Shown: positions 19,001-27,751 of the stretch, piece after piece
Numbering within the stretch: the stretch's first letter is position 1
How the letters are laid out: each line of letters begins with the position of its first letter
DNA from: an uncultured Lachnospiraceae bacterium
GTDB lineage: Bacteria > Bacillota > Clostridia > Lachnospirales > Lachnospiraceae
Direction: 5' to 3'
DNA: 64,000 nt
NCBI GenBank assembly: GCA_902777355.1
Contig: CACYTU010000002.1
Location: 1-64,000 of the forward strand
Notes under the pieces: generated by a model
Databases searched by the model: none
Seen by the model: only the letters and a program-made list of their open reading frames with translations
Told to the model about the DNA's origin: nothing
Translations under genes and position numbers: made by a program

Positions 19001-22000
19001 CCTGGCTCTTTTTTCTATGTCCGTCGAGGTCTGCGGAAGAAATGAGGGGGCCTACAGGTTTGAGATCGCGGGCTGCGATAAAGCGGGCAACCTGCTGGTT
19101 CCGTGCGCCCTTCAGAAAAAAACAGACGCTTCTGCCGCGGTCAGGGCCAGAGCGGCAAGAACTATGGAGCATGGAAGAGGAAAGGGACAGTACTGGTCTG
19201 ACTGCAAAGTAATCGACGTCACCGCGCCGACCGGCATACTGAAAGTCTTCAGCTCCGGCGGCTCCCCGGCAGCCCGAAAGTCCTGCTGTTATGAGTTCCG
19301 CTTTGATACCGACGCAAACCGCCCTGTCCTTTATGAACCCTTCAGAAGGGCATCCGGCGCGGAAGTGGTCATTGTCTCGGAGGACATGTCTCCCACCAGG
19401 ATCTGCTGCCGGCTGCGCTCAGCAGACCCTGACAAAGATAAGTCCTACCAGGGTGCCAATCCGCTGATCAGTGACTATGGGAGTGCCGGTTCCGGCAGCT
19501 TTGACAGCGGCGGGGAATGGATCAGGAGCAACACTCTCAACATAAATGTCAGGGGAGAGCAGGCTTTTTATCTTGAAGATATCGTGATCAGGGACCGGGC
19601 AGGCAATGTGCGGATCAATGAGCCGGGAAAAGAGACCACCATGGAGAAAAGCGGGAGGATCTATCTGGATCAGACATCGCCTCAGGTTTCCCGTATTGGG
19701 GACGGGGAGGCTCCTCAGATCAGGATTGTCGCGGACAGCCGCTTCACGCGCCACGAGGCGGACGGGGAGAGATATATTTACAGACCGGAGGGCTCCGCCC
19801 TGGACCTGCTTGTATCCGTCATTGACCCCGGAGGCCCGGCCCGGAGCTCAGGACTGCACGAAGTGACCTTGAAAGTGACAGCCGGGGACATTGACATCAC
19901 GGATAAAGTGACAGCTGAAAAAATCCCCTTTGAGTGGAAAAACGCAGGCGCCGCGGAAGGCAGGAGCAAAGATCCGGCAGGCGCAGGCGGGATGGTCTAT
20001 GGGATCTCAGATGCAGTGATCCACATTCCAACGGAAGATTATGCCCAGTCCAACGACATTACAGTCAGAGTGGAGGCTGTGGATAACAGCGGAAACAGGT
20101 CCGCAGTCTCAAGGGACGGAGGCCTGGTCCGGCTCGGAATCGATACGGTCGGTCCCAGGGTGGAAGTCAATTACAGGGACAGTGTGCAGCCGCGCAATGA
20201 ACGCTTTTTCGCCGGCAGCCGGACTGTGGAAATCGTCGTGATCGACCGGAATACAGACGGCGGGAAAATCCATATCCGGACCAATATTGACGTACCGGAC
20301 GACTTTACCGCGCCTCATCCAAACAAGACAGAGGACAAAAAGGGAGAGAAAGGGGACCGGGACAGGTGGGTCAAAAAACTGGTCTATGAGCGGGACGGCG
20401 ATTACACATTGTCTATTGACGGCACGGATGCCCTGGGAAACCCCGTCAGGGATATAAGCTGGAACGGTCCTTCTCCTCATGAATTTACAATCGACAGGAC
20501 TCCCCCCGGGATCAGTATTGTTTTGAAAAATACCGGGGTCCGAAACGGAAAATACTATAACAGTCCGCAGGAGGCGGAAATTACCATTCTGGAGAATAAT
20601 TTCAGGCAGGAGGATGTCGTAATGGAACTGACTGCGGGAGCCAGAGGCAGTGACCCGCAGCCCGCAAAGCCGGACAAGCCCTTCTTTTACCCGGCAGGGG
20701 AGAAATCGGGGGAGACCCATAAGGCCCTGATCCGGTATGAGGAGGACGGGTACTATTCGATCAGGGTCAATTATACCGATCCGGCGGGCAATACCGCAAA
20801 GGAAGCCTTTTGCAGTGAATTTGTCCTGGACCGGACACCTCCAAAGCTGCTTTTTGATCAGAGAGGTCCTTTTGTGCTCGATCCGGACGACGGTCACGTG
20901 GAGGAAGACCGGGAACCTGGCCAGTCTGAGACCAGTGTATACCGGGGAGTACCGGAAACGGACAGCGGTCGTCAGGAGGGCCGGGAGCCGTTTCTGACTG
21001 AGCGGGCTCCTGTGGATGATCTGGTATATACGACGGGTGACTTCAGGCCGTTTGTCAGGGTAGAGGACACATATTGGGACAGGGAAAAGTCCTTTTTTGA
21101 GGCGCAGGAAGCCGGAAGAGGAGCCAGAATCACGAGCCGGGCGGAAAATGAGGAAGAAAACAGGTTTTTTGATCTCTGCATGCCGGAATTTGAAATCAGG
21201 AAGAAATATGACGGCGTCTATTACGTGCGGGCCTGTGCGGCGGATCTTGCCGGGAACAGAAGCCAGGAGGTGAATTTCCGCTTCAGTCTGAACAGGTTCG
21301 GATCTTCCTTTGAGGAGGGAGATGCCGGAAGTGAGAAACCGGATCTCAGGAACAGCCCTACACGGGCCTACATATACAGATATTTTAACAGGAGGACAGA
21401 TGATCCTGTCTCGATCCGGGAGATAAACCCTGTCGGGATCCGGGAGTATGAGATTCTCATGATCAAAGACGGTTTCTCCCGAAAGCTGAAGGAAGGAGAG
21501 GACTTTCAGAGAATAATCGAGAAGGAGACGGAGGGGGACTTCCGTTACAGATATGAGATATTCAGCCGTGTGTTCGCCAGAGAGGGCGGCTACAGTTTTG
21601 TGATCAGCAGCCGGGACAGGGCAGGCAATGAGAATTCCACAGGGCAGGTGATGAGTGAGGACCAGGATACAGGCAGGCTGTCTGTACAGGCGTTTCCGAT
21701 TGCTTTCAGTGTGGATAAGACATCACCTGTCAACCGGATCACGGGGATCAGTCCCTCTGATGAGCGATTCAGGGGTAAGTCGCTGAACTTTTCGGTGCAC
21801 CCGGAAGACGGCCAGTCAGGGGTGGCAAGTGTGGAACTGCGCTTCCAAAGTGAACCGCCTGCGGGCGGGCGGAATAAAAACGGAAAAGATTCCGGGAGGA
21901 TTCTCAGCTACAGATACATGGACCCCGGGGAAGAGGAGGACGAGACACACAGAAATCTGGCGGTTTATGAGGGAGAAGAGGGAATCGTGATCCCTGTCCA

Positions 22001-22316
22001 TTTGGAGGAAAAGAACAGCTGGCAGTATCTGGAGATCGTGACAACTGACCGCGCCGGGAATGTCAGCATTGACTATCGGGCAGAGGGAATATATGAGGAC
22101 GGCGGTGCCATGAAGCATCTGGCGGATCACAGACGCCGCTTTCTGGTCAGCACAAACCCCGTGGTCCATTTGCTGGTGCTGATTTCTCCATGGCTGGTTC
22201 TGCCGGCTGCCTCAGCTGTGATTTTTCTGATTGCGGTGAAGATTAGAAAAACGCGCAGAAGCGCCCTTATTGAGGCAGATCTTGATAACCGAAAGGCCAA
22301 AGAGAATAAAAAATGA
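13056..22316 (+). CDS. Giant membrane-anchored surface protein with about 14 Ig-like repeats
   Basis: The product is about 3,086 residues. It has one membrane helix (about residues 45-68), a strongly basic run of TGKTK repeats, a second helix (about 128-150), an acidic low-complexity stretch of KEAAKEKSPDGEAD-type repeats, then some 14 domains. Each domain has a TDRAGN-like motif and an IDRTPP-like start of the next, as in bacterial Ig-like adhesin domains. The C-terminus is a membrane helix with a basic tail (about 3040-3063); no LPXTG motif is seen. By the positive-inside rule the TGKTK loop is cytoplasmic and the Ig-like part outside. The start is taken as TTG at 13056, nine bases after GGAGGAGG; GTG at 13035 is open but has no ribosome binding site. 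Adhesion is inference. Confidence 0.85.
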   Translation: MRFLKSFAAMISAENNLYMPGFYRAQDIQTADLGNTVFLKQASIVCFSAAVAAAVLAAILFFVFDIKKILQIKMRKIKTGKTKTGKTKMGKTETGKTKTGKTKTGKGGKRLIRKMEKNNRGLKSDPGKNALLLLAAVLVLQLVPAGAAITGSMAKAPVMTASQSTGTEKPSIKPSVTAAHGTGRSAGTEETSGSGTTRESVNEEAGDKEAAGREGMHEKAADEVSENEKSSYGETDKEAAKEKSPDGEADKEASKEKSTGVETGKEAANEKSSDGEADKEASNETSSDGERDKEAAKEKSPDGEADKEAAKEKSPDGESDKEAAKEKSPDGEAGNAGSKEETADKESAGREGRHEKAAGETAADEKSHDIEADQAAADKKITGRKVANPDTAIDSVKGNGKDSPEIPDTAPPYLNMIEVKARGNSRIRKFPVIGQSGEQTMEGAARDYEVILYAEDDPEEGFSGLRFAEFRLETADGEGKTLEAVVPFGENSIRPEQAGKERSAISTPRTLVSGANPLFPSLQKDGVYILRTVVIDYEGNRSSAVSIRLEIDSTSPKIKVSLPERGKVASWPSYRRSDNCGVDIMILEKNIRSFNIRIGSSLVITQDSVNKQWISKDEQAGTTVLSVPAEEVLKNGDGKIEVSASVLDDASLKTEELDGIDPDMLEVRDQNGKLTAGAFNLDTVPPVIRVGHTAVTGFTGENGEGDSGQAPAEAGTGISNGKEAFLYGDREGGRDLTLYSKNPVETVVTISDRSGGEEIMPDQDLIDAWVYRKLSGEGTYTRHKLANKTEGGSSGKKWQAQYVSGEEKEGSFYFSVKAVDRAGNIAENSSGTHTCEPDDETVSPPGGDQDETGNGSSDESQAGPAGGSADGSAGGSAGGSADGSADGSFGGTGVQENTFFRICKESLAPEGVFDCRKGSAGSGYPALDREVESAFTLVIDRTPPELYLGYESSAVFYLYKGSKAGGQNGGTAGDFQPVDAYLGGAMTAFGQIRSEEHTDPDRVFFVVRKSPGGEAEETARRISFGKGSERAEFKTDGDGRYICALYGTDKAGNAAGVCEQLESDYVKKEETVKIESLMTDGCGNGYSPYFAFYVDTLSPRAEFVYGTDRGQLYLYEERRVAGVHQAGEAAGPSVTAVGNGKIVPTVTFRDRNVLDDGSLELLEFRGETPGDMHCREKRLIHAGEDPDGNELLTASVSVLDGDRGFAFYAVRGTDRAGNSIHISEQFDEDTKVSPERKDVSAEEAVDGGWQVTDYLLEVDQVSPRVSLTFTAGENDNRIYLYREKRKEEIPGVTAYYNGTITPSIIVTERGIIDPGRLEIFEHIVGDDPADATADNSADDSADEAADGTAEHSADDPADATADDPAGKGRKLNFDCAEDPEGREEKNVRQVRDLTVLEADGTTAFYTVRGTDRAGNPVVIERDGLTDPKKASGCGADAGTIRPQASPAEREIDPADPVYRSHLMFVIDRTCPEIALTYRSGTRAYIYADRGENGIRESTDQKRTAQGKEEHFFAFTGDTAEVKAKITNRGEHIDPTRLICSVSDGKGKAREMPGLEGSEGEIIMKAALEGEYEYKVWGTDKAGNAAAVTECFTGPASDRTGTKSSDRKDWKKRTEGCSEDFTPRFTIIIDRTAPRITMEYKNTFLSRRQDTSGINPRAYIYADRGKVLARDGKVEGGLSVYVSGRTDVTLSLEEKYPDPGRLFCSRYCAVPDPSSGRKKEILKKASWKGKGMVFNPASAAGDGEYRFGAYGTDRAGNPAVVTERFAPGMRLERRMVPDGDNRLRTSIRQIRQEKEYRSLFTIVIDTTAPEYRFGINLPDNLEEAFDTSRGREAVYYGRAMAAVRASYTVREQNFDGERILSEISFRGSGGDKTSDSRTSDSRTSDSRTSDSSTSDSSTSDSSTSDSSTSDSRTSRSSTPDSGTSDSRTSQTGKGTAGVRASAQKHTVEGKRNPAGKEETGLNSPAWVTPARRYSGLSARGGKPLALFSMSVEVCGRNEGAYRFEIAGCDKAGNLLVPCALQKKTDASAAVRARAARTMEHGRGKGQYWSDCKVIDVTAPTGILKVFSSGGSPAARKSCCYEFRFDTDANRPVLYEPFRRASGAEVVIVSEDMSPTRICCRLRSADPDKDKSYQGANPLISDYGSAGSGSFDSGGEWIRSNTLNINVRGEQAFYLEDIVIRDRAGNVRINEPGKETTMEKSGRIYLDQTSPQVSRIGDGEAPQIRIVADSRFTRHEADGERYIYRPEGSALDLLVSVIDPGGPARSSGLHEVTLKVTAGDIDITDKVTAEKIPFEWKNAGAAEGRSKDPAGAGGMVYGISDAVIHIPTEDYAQSNDITVRVEAVDNSGNRSAVSRDGGLVRLGIDTVGPRVEVNYRDSVQPRNERFFAGSRTVEIVVIDRNTDGGKIHIRTNIDVPDDFTAPHPNKTEDKKGEKGDRDRWVKKLVYERDGDYTLSIDGTDALGNPVRDISWNGPSPHEFTIDRTPPGISIVLKNTGVRNGKYYNSPQEAEITILENNFRQEDVVMELTAGARGSDPQPAKPDKPFFYPAGEKSGETHKALIRYEEDGYYSIRVNYTDPAGNTAKEAFCSEFVLDRTPPKLLFDQRGPFVLDPDDGHVEEDREPGQSETSVYRGVPETDSGRQEGREPFLTERAPVDDLVYTTGDFRPFVRVEDTYWDREKSFFEAQEAGRGARITSRAENEEENRFFDLCMPEFEIRKKYDGVYYVRACAADLAGNRSQEVNFRFSLNRFGSSFEEGDAGSEKPDLRNSPTRAYIYRYFNRRTDDPVSIREINPVGIREYEILMIKDGFSRKLKEGEDFQRIIEKETEGDFRYRYEIFSRVFAREGGYSFVISSRDRAGNENSTGQVMSEDQDTGRLSVQAFPIAFSVDKTSPVNRITGISPSDERFRGKSLNFSVHPEDGQSGVASVELRFQSEPPAGGRNKNGKDSGRILSYRYMDPGEEEDETHRNLAVYEGEEGIVIPVHLEEKNSWQYLEIVTTDRAGNVSIDYRAEGIYEDGGAMKHLADHRRRFLVSTNPVVHLLVLISPWLVLPAASAVIFLIAVKIRKTRRSALIEADLDNRKAKENKK
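13266..13375 (+). repeat. Tandem repeats encoding TGKTK in the giant gene
   Basis: A 15-base unit, AAAACAGGAAAAACC with variants, repeats about seven times and encodes Lys/Thr/Gly repeats between the two N-terminal membrane helices. Confidence 0.85.
13740..14065 (+). repeat. Tandem 42-bp repeats encoding KEAAKEKSPDGEAD
   Basis: About seven 42-base units encode the acidic repeats just outside the second membrane helix. Copies at 13940-14060 are nearly identical, which points to recent expansion; unit number probably varies between strains. Confidence 0.85.
18664..18835 (+). repeat. Tandem 15-bp repeats encoding TSDSR/TSDSS
   Basis: About 11 units of ACATCAGACAGCAGG/T encode a Ser/Thr/Asp linker inside an Ig-like region of the giant protein. 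Shorter arrays of the same sort lie at 15650-15720 (GS-rich, 12-base unit) and 17030-17150 (DDPADATA). Confidence 0.85.
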
Positions 22317-22762
22317 GCCGATATCCGGCATTTCAGCTTCTGCCTGGCGGGGCGGGCCAAAGTCTTTACGGGGCAGGCAGTTCTTCTGAGTTAGTCTTTT
22401 TTGACATTTTCGTATTTGCCTGAACAGCACACAGGAGTGACCGGGCAGGAAAAAGGACAGGAATCGGATCTGCTGAAAACATTCCGGACTTTCTTTTCCG
22501 GGGACCGGATATTTACAGCCGGAAAAAAGCTCTGATACGCTTATTTACAGAAAGAAGCTTATCTCCAGCCTGCCGGAGGAGCTGATCAAAGAAAATGTTA
22601 AGAACAAACGATCCGCGAGGATGGCCGCGTGCGCGTCATAGCCTGGATCCTGCGGCCCTTATAAAGGGTTTGCAGGGAAAGGTTTCTGCAGGGCAAATAC
22701 ACTGCAGTCATGCGCACGTGGTGCAGACTCGCGGGCAAGTCTTGAAAAGGAGGAGTGAACAG
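22317..22762. other. Gene-free stretch, nothing recognised
   Basis: I see no RNA, repeat, clear promoter or terminator here. The reading frame of the LacI-type gene is open back to 22595, but that part has no family similarity and no ribosome binding site. Confidence 0.5.
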
Positions 22763-23803
22763 ATGGTTACACAGAAGGACATTTCAGTTGCCTGCGGGGT
22801 GTCTGTTGCAGCTGTCAGCAGAGCGCTGAACGATCACGCGGATATCAGTGCGGGGACCAAGCAGCGGATCAAAGACATGGCCGAAAAAATGGGATATGTG
22901 AAGAACAGTGCCAAGAAAAAGAGGGATCACACTTATCTGATCGGCATCCTTTTCACAGAAAAGGAGCTCACTGTTTTTCATAATGAGATTATCATCGAAA
23001 TCAGGGAGTATCTCATAAAATGGGGATATGACCTATTGATCCTCAATCCGGTGGAAAAAGAAAAAGGAGCGGCCGAAAGACCCGGTTATCTGTCCAGGGC
23101 AAGGCTTCTGGGCCTGGAAGGGATCCTGCTTTTCAGTAATATACAGGAGGAAGCATTCTGCCTCAGTCCGGAACAGAAGGGCCTGCGGGAACTTGTATTC
23201 GGAGAAATACCTGTGGTAGCGGTCGACTGCGGTTTTGCTTTCTGCCGCTGTGTCAGGCCCGCGTACGAAGAAGGCATTCGAAAGCTTTTTGACTATATTT
23301 ACAGTCTGGGGCATCGCAGGATCGCTTTTTTGTCGGGAAAAGACTCTATGTATCAGAACATTCTGGAGAAAGAGATACGTTTGATCACGAGCCGGGAGGG
23401 ACAGAATATTCCGCACAGTTTTTTCTGTTTTCTCAAGGCGGGAAGCGAGGAGGAAGCCGCGGAAAAGACATTGGAGCTGCTGGGGGAAGACAGGTGGCTT
23501 CCTCCCACCTGTATATTGTTCGGCGACGACACCATGATGCAGGGAGGGATCAAAGCGATTTTACAGAGAAAACTCAGGATACCCGAGGATATCTCAGTAG
23601 CAGCCCTGAGCTTCCGGAATTGCGGGACCATATCCGGGAGGACGGTGACATCCTGGTCCATGCCGCCTGACAGGATTGCCAAAAAGGCTGTTGATATGAT
23701 TATTCACGAGATCAGGGTGCCCGGTGGATGTCTTAGGCAGACACAGTTCGTGAAGGGTGACATGATTGAAGGAGAGACCGCCTGTATCCTGCAGCAGTGC
23801 TGA
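22763..23803 (+). CDS. LacI-family transcriptional regulator
   Basis: The 346-residue protein has the LacI DNA-binding domain at residues 1 to about 55 (TQKDISVACGVSVAAVSRAL is the helix-turn-helix) and the hinge near GYVKNSAKK. The rest is a periplasmic-binding-protein-like effector domain (YLIGILFTEKE, LEGILLFS, GHRRIAFLSG, DDTMMQGG, PEDISVAALSF). Such proteins usually answer to a sugar. No sugar transporter or catabolic gene is beside it, so its target is unknown. The start at 22763 follows AAGGAGG by ten bases and is where family members begin. Confidence 0.9.
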   Translation: MVTQKDISVACGVSVAAVSRALNDHADISAGTKQRIKDMAEKMGYVKNSAKKKRDHTYLIGILFTEKELTVFHNEIIIEIREYLIKWGYDLLILNPVEKEKGAAERPGYLSRARLLGLEGILLFSNIQEEAFCLSPEQKGLRELVFGEIPVVAVDCGFAFCRCVRPAYEEGIRKLFDYIYSLGHRRIAFLSGKDSMYQNILEKEIRLITSREGQNIPHSFFCFLKAGSEEEAAEKTLELLGEDRWLPPTCILFGDDTMMQGGIKAILQRKLRIPEDISVAALSFRNCGTISGRTVTSWSMPPDRIAKKAVDMIIHEIRVPGGCLRQTQFVKGDMIEGETACILQQC

Positions 23804-24001
23804 TAAGGGAAGACTTTTTTATCCTCGCAAAAAAATACAGGTATTCGCGTGCCCTGTCATGAAAAAAATCCGGAAACGTTTTATTTGGGGATGTGAAAGG
23901 TCTTACAGGGGTCTGCGAAGTGCTTCGCATGGAAAGGAAAAACAATATTCAGGCTTTTTTGACATCGGACACAGAAGGTCCGGGACGGGGCATTCCTGCG
24001 G

Positions 24002-24106
24002 CGGACAGAGCGGCTGCCCCGCCCTTTTGATGCAATCGGACAGAGCGGCTGCCCCGCCCTTTTGATGCAATCGGACAGAGTGGCTGCCCCGCCCTTTTGA
24101 TGCAAT
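24002..24106. repeat. Three tandem 35-bp repeats
   Basis: The unit CGGACAGAGCGGCTGCCCCG followed by CCCTTTTGATGCAAT occurs three times without spacers (24002, 24037, 24072) with one base change, plus a partial fourth copy. The rest of the 23804-24472 gap holds a TATAAT at 24278-24283, perhaps the -10 of the next gene, and nothing else I recognise. Confidence 0.85.
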
Positions 24107-24472
24107 CGGACAGAACCGGCTCTCCCGTGCGCGAACCTCCTGATTGAAAAAAGTAACGACAGACAGGCTGCTGTTTTTGGAGTGATTTTCAGAGATATTT
24201 CCGGGAAGGTATTTTCAGGACAGGTATTTTCACCTTTTTTTCACCGATGCTCACTGTAATTGTTGAAACGAATGATGTATAATCGTCTGAGCATTATTAT
24301 GATATCGGGGTTAAAAGGTGGGAAAAGACCCGGAGCCTTTTCCCGGCTTTTGACCTTTACATCTTATTGTTGAAGATGAGCTGTTGAAACAGTCTGCTTA
24401 AAGTGCATGACACAGGAAGCAGGGCACAGCTTTTTCATATATGTTTGTGAACAGGAGGTTATAGCCACGAGT

Positions 24473-26899
24473 ATGGATCATAACATAACAGGACAGGGAG
24501 ACCTGAACCGGGATCACCCCAATCAGGAAGACATAACAAGGGAGAAAAACATCTCTGAAGTCCCCGGTTCGAATGAAAATGAGGCGGCAAGTGGAAAATC
24601 CACGGACAGGGAATTTGTCCAGGGGAGCCTGGACCCTCAGGACCCCACGGCTGAAAAACCATACCAGGGGAGCCTGGATCCCCAGGAGCCCTCGTCTGAA
24701 GACGCGTATCAGGGAAGCCTGGATCCTCAGGGAGCATCTGCCGGAACAAGGAAGCAGGGGAGCCTGAACCCGCAGAAAGCTGTCCAGGGAAGTCTGGATC
24801 CTCAGTCGGCCCCTGACCGGAAAAATGTCCAGGGAAGCCTGGCTTCGCCGGGGATGGGTCGGAGAACAACAGGAGAGGCTGCTCCTTCAGGCCCTGCAGC
24901 CGGTAAGGCTGCTTCTTCAGGAGCGGGAGCCGGAGCTCAATCAGAAAGCTCAGTCTCTGCGGCATCGGACTCGGCAAAATCCGCTGTTAAAGCAGCAGAA
25001 CAGGGTGCAGCCCCTGCGGGAATCGGGGACGGTGCTGCAGGCGATATCGGCAGCGGGCATAATGCGGTCCCTGCGGAAGTTCCGGGCGGAACTTCAGGGG
25101 ATGCTGTGACCGGAGCTCCGGAAACTGCCGCAGCTGCAGCATCCGCATCCTCAGACTCCGCATCTGAAGCCGGCGGAAATGGAAGCTCAGCAGATGCCGG
25201 GGCGGCAGCGGCTTCTGCCGCAGCTGCAGCATCCGCATCCTCAGACTCCGCATCTGAAGCCGGCGGAAAGGAAAGCTCAGCAGGTGCCGGGGCGGCAGTT
25301 GCTTCTGCCGCAGCTGCAGCAGCCACAGCCGCAGTCTCCACAGCTGAAGCCGGAGGAAAGGGAAGCTCAGCAGGTGCCGGAACAGCCGTCACGTATGCTC
25401 CGGTGATGGCCGAAGTTGTGGATGCAGAGGAGCAGAAAAAAAAGAATAAGGAGAAAAAATCGCACAGGAAAGCAATAGCCTTCTGGATCTCGTTTCTTCT
25501 CATCCTTTCGCTGCTAAGCGGAGTCTATTACGTCGGATATAAGTACTGTGAGACCCACTTTATGCCGGGATCCACGATCAACGGATTTGACTGCAGCGGT
25601 CTCACGGAAGAAGAGGCGGAGAAAAGGTTCGCGGACGCGGCGGATAAATATACCCTGAATATCCATTTCCGCGGCGGTTCGACGGAAGTTCTCACTGCGC
25701 AGGATATAGGTTTTGCCTACAAGCCGGACGGAAGTATCGGTGCAATGATCTACGGGCAGGACCGGACCCTGTGGCCAAGATACTTATTTGAAGATTATGC
25801 ATATACTCTGGAGCTGGGAGGAAGCTGTGATCCCGATCTCCTGACCAGTGCCCTGTCTGCTCTCCCGGAACTTCAGGAAGAGAATATGCAGAAACCTCAA
25901 GACGCCTATATTCAGTTTATGGACGGAAATGAGACTGAAGACGGGTCATTTCAGGTCATCCCCGATAATCCGGGAAACACGATCGACCTGGTTCAGCTGG
26001 CAGCGGGAGCAGGAGACGCCGCTGCCCGATACGAGCAGGACATAGACGCCGAGAAGATCGCGGGAGCCTATAAAGAGGCGGAGAAAAAGGCGGACGATCC
26101 GGAGCTGGTGGCAAGATGCAAGGACCTCAATGATATTGTGGGCGCCAGCATCACCTATGTTCTCCCTGATCATACCGAACTCAAGCTGAATTCGGATGTC
26201 ATGAAGGACTGGCTTGTCCGGGATGAAAAAGGCAGACTTGTCAAGGATGACGAAGTCTGGGATGAACAGATCTGGAAGTTTATGGAACTGCTTGCCTACA
26301 ATTCCAACACGATCGGAACAGACAGAGAGTTCAACTCCACAGCCCGAGGGACGATAACGGTCACAGGCGGCGACTACGGATATATGGTCAATCAGATCGA
26401 GGAGCATGATCTGCTGGTAAAAGACCTTGCGGAAGGAAAGGTGGAGACCCGGAAACCCTCTTACTATATTTCCGCCTATAATGATGAGACCGAAAATGAC
26501 GGTATCGGGAAAACCTACATGGAAGTCGATCTCACAGCCCAGCACATGTGGTGCTACATCGATGGAAAGATGGTCCTTGAGAGCGACTGTGTCACCGGAG
26601 ACCCCACGAATAAACATGAAACGCCGACAGGTGTTTTCGGAATCATGTTTATGAAGAAAGACGCGACACTACGCGGAATCCAGCAGAAGAATGGAAAATA
26701 TGAGTATGAGACCAAGGTCAAATACTGGATGCCTTTTTACGACGACTGCGGGTTCCATGACGCCTGGTGGCGCACTGCCTTCGGCGGTGAAATCTATAAA
26801 GGAGACGGTTCTCACGGCTGCGTCAATCTTCCATCCGAGGCGGCTGAGAAACTGTTTTCCTATTGTGAAGACAAAATGCCCGTTGTGATTTACAAATAA
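24473..26899 (+). CDS. Membrane-anchored YkuD L,D-transpeptidase
   Basis: The enzyme forms 3-3 peptidoglycan crosslinks or attaches proteins to the wall, outside the membrane. The 808 residues have a long cytoplasmic N-terminal part: six QGSLDPQ-type repeats (about 45-125), then an Ala/Ser-rich repeat stretch (about 130-320). A membrane helix follows (about 334-357), then a putative peptidoglycan-binding region, and the YkuD domain at about 680-808 with the catalytic SHGCVNL motif (Cys about residue 781) and the upstream HETPTGVFG segment. The start at 24473 is the first good ATG; AGGAGG lies 14 bases upstream, a long spacing, so the start is not certain. The QGSLDPQ repeats are not a domain I know. 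Confidence 0.9.
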   Translation: MDHNITGQGDLNRDHPNQEDITREKNISEVPGSNENEAASGKSTDREFVQGSLDPQDPTAEKPYQGSLDPQEPSSEDAYQGSLDPQGASAGTRKQGSLNPQKAVQGSLDPQSAPDRKNVQGSLASPGMGRRTTGEAAPSGPAAGKAASSGAGAGAQSESSVSAASDSAKSAVKAAEQGAAPAGIGDGAAGDIGSGHNAVPAEVPGGTSGDAVTGAPETAAAAASASSDSASEAGGNGSSADAGAAAASAAAAASASSDSASEAGGKESSAGAGAAVASAAAAAATAAVSTAEAGGKGSSAGAGTAVTYAPVMAEVVDAEEQKKKNKEKKSHRKAIAFWISFLLILSLLSGVYYVGYKYCETHFMPGSTINGFDCSGLTEEEAEKRFADAADKYTLNIHFRGGSTEVLTAQDIGFAYKPDGSIGAMIYGQDRTLWPRYLFEDYAYTLELGGSCDPDLLTSALSALPELQEENMQKPQDAYIQFMDGNETEDGSFQVIPDNPGNTIDLVQLAAGAGDAAARYEQDIDAEKIAGAYKEAEKKADDPELVARCKDLNDIVGASITYVLPDHTELKLNSDVMKDWLVRDEKGRLVKDDEVWDEQIWKFMELLAYNSNTIGTDREFNSTARGTITVTGGDYGYMVNQIEEHDLLVKDLAEGKVETRKPSYYISAYNDETENDGIGKTYMEVDLTAQHMWCYIDGKMVLESDCVTGDPTNKHETPTGVFGIMFMKKDATLRGIQQKNGKYEYETKVKYWMPFYDDCGFHDAWWRTAFGGEIYKGDGSHGCVNLPSEAAEKLFSYCEDKMPVVIYK

Positions 26900-27049
26900 G
26901 GCTGTAATTTGTCGAAATGGCAGCAAAAAATATAAATACAGCAGTGATCTATAAAAGTGGTTGTGATTTAAATAAGGCTGTGATCTATTGATCAGAGAAA
27001 AGCCCGGCAGCCGGAGATGGCCGGCAAAGGATTACAGGAGAAAACCAGA

Positions 27050-27658
27050 ATGGCAGAGATTAAAGAGATTATCAGACAGACACAGAACAAGTTCCTGAAT
27101 ATGTTTGAATTCAAGGGAAAAAATAAAGTGGGACATGATTTCCGCTATTTTGTGGCCTCCCGCGCCGAAAAGGAAGAAGACCTCAAGGCAGTGAGCGGAG
27201 AGAACCACCCCGACGGAGTGATTATGTACGCTCTCTACGGAGAAAAGAAGGACCGTGTTGTCCTGATCAGGCAGTACAGATATCCTCTCGGAGATTTTAT
27301 TTATGAATTTCCTGCCGGCCTGGTGGAAAAAGGAGAAGACTTCCGCGAGTGCGCTGTTCGCGAAATGCACGAGGAGACAGGGCTTACACTGACGCCCGTG
27401 AATGCAGGCCCTATGTTTGAAGCTCCCCGCTTCACGACGGCCGGCCTGACGGATGAATCCTGCTGTATGGTGTACGGATATGCTTCCGGAGAACCCAGCC
27501 GCAAGTATCTTGAAGAGGGAGAGGAAATACAGATCATTCTGGCTGACAGGGACGAGATCCGCCGCATCCTTAAGGAAGAGAGAGTGGCCCTCATGTGCGC
27601 CTATCAGCTCATGCATTTCCTTGCGGACGAGGAACCTTTTGCCTTCCTGAATGCCTGA
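27050..27658 (+). CDS. NUDIX hydrolase, ADP-ribose pyrophosphatase type
   Basis: The protein probably hydrolyses ADP-ribose or a related nucleoside diphosphate sugar in the cytoplasm. The 202 residues carry a complete NUDIX box, GLVEKGEDFRECAVREMHEE followed by TGL (about residues 94-116), and the upstream RQYRYPLGDFIYEFPAG typical of ADP-ribose pyrophosphatases. The start at 27050 is preferred over an in-frame ATG at 27017 because ACAGGAG lies nine bases before it. A second NUDIX gene follows 93 bases downstream, so the pair may be one transcript. Confidence 0.9.
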   Translation: MAEIKEIIRQTQNKFLNMFEFKGKNKVGHDFRYFVASRAEKEEDLKAVSGENHPDGVIMYALYGEKKDRVVLIRQYRYPLGDFIYEFPAGLVEKGEDFRECAVREMHEETGLTLTPVNAGPMFEAPRFTTAGLTDESCCMVYGYASGEPSRKYLEEGEEIQIILADRDEIRRILKEERVALMCAYQLMHFLADEEPFAFLNA

Positions 27659-27751
27659 CAAAAGAGATTGCTGTAGGCTTGCAGGTTTTCGGGCAGTCCT
27701 GCCCGGGAAGCTGCAGCTGCCCTGACCAGATCTCAGAAGGAGGATACCGGT

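Noticed and set aside
24002..24106. CRISPR array
   Set aside because: The 35-bp units are direct tandem copies with no unique spacers, and no cas gene is present. The same holds for the arrays at 28481, 46947 and 63627.
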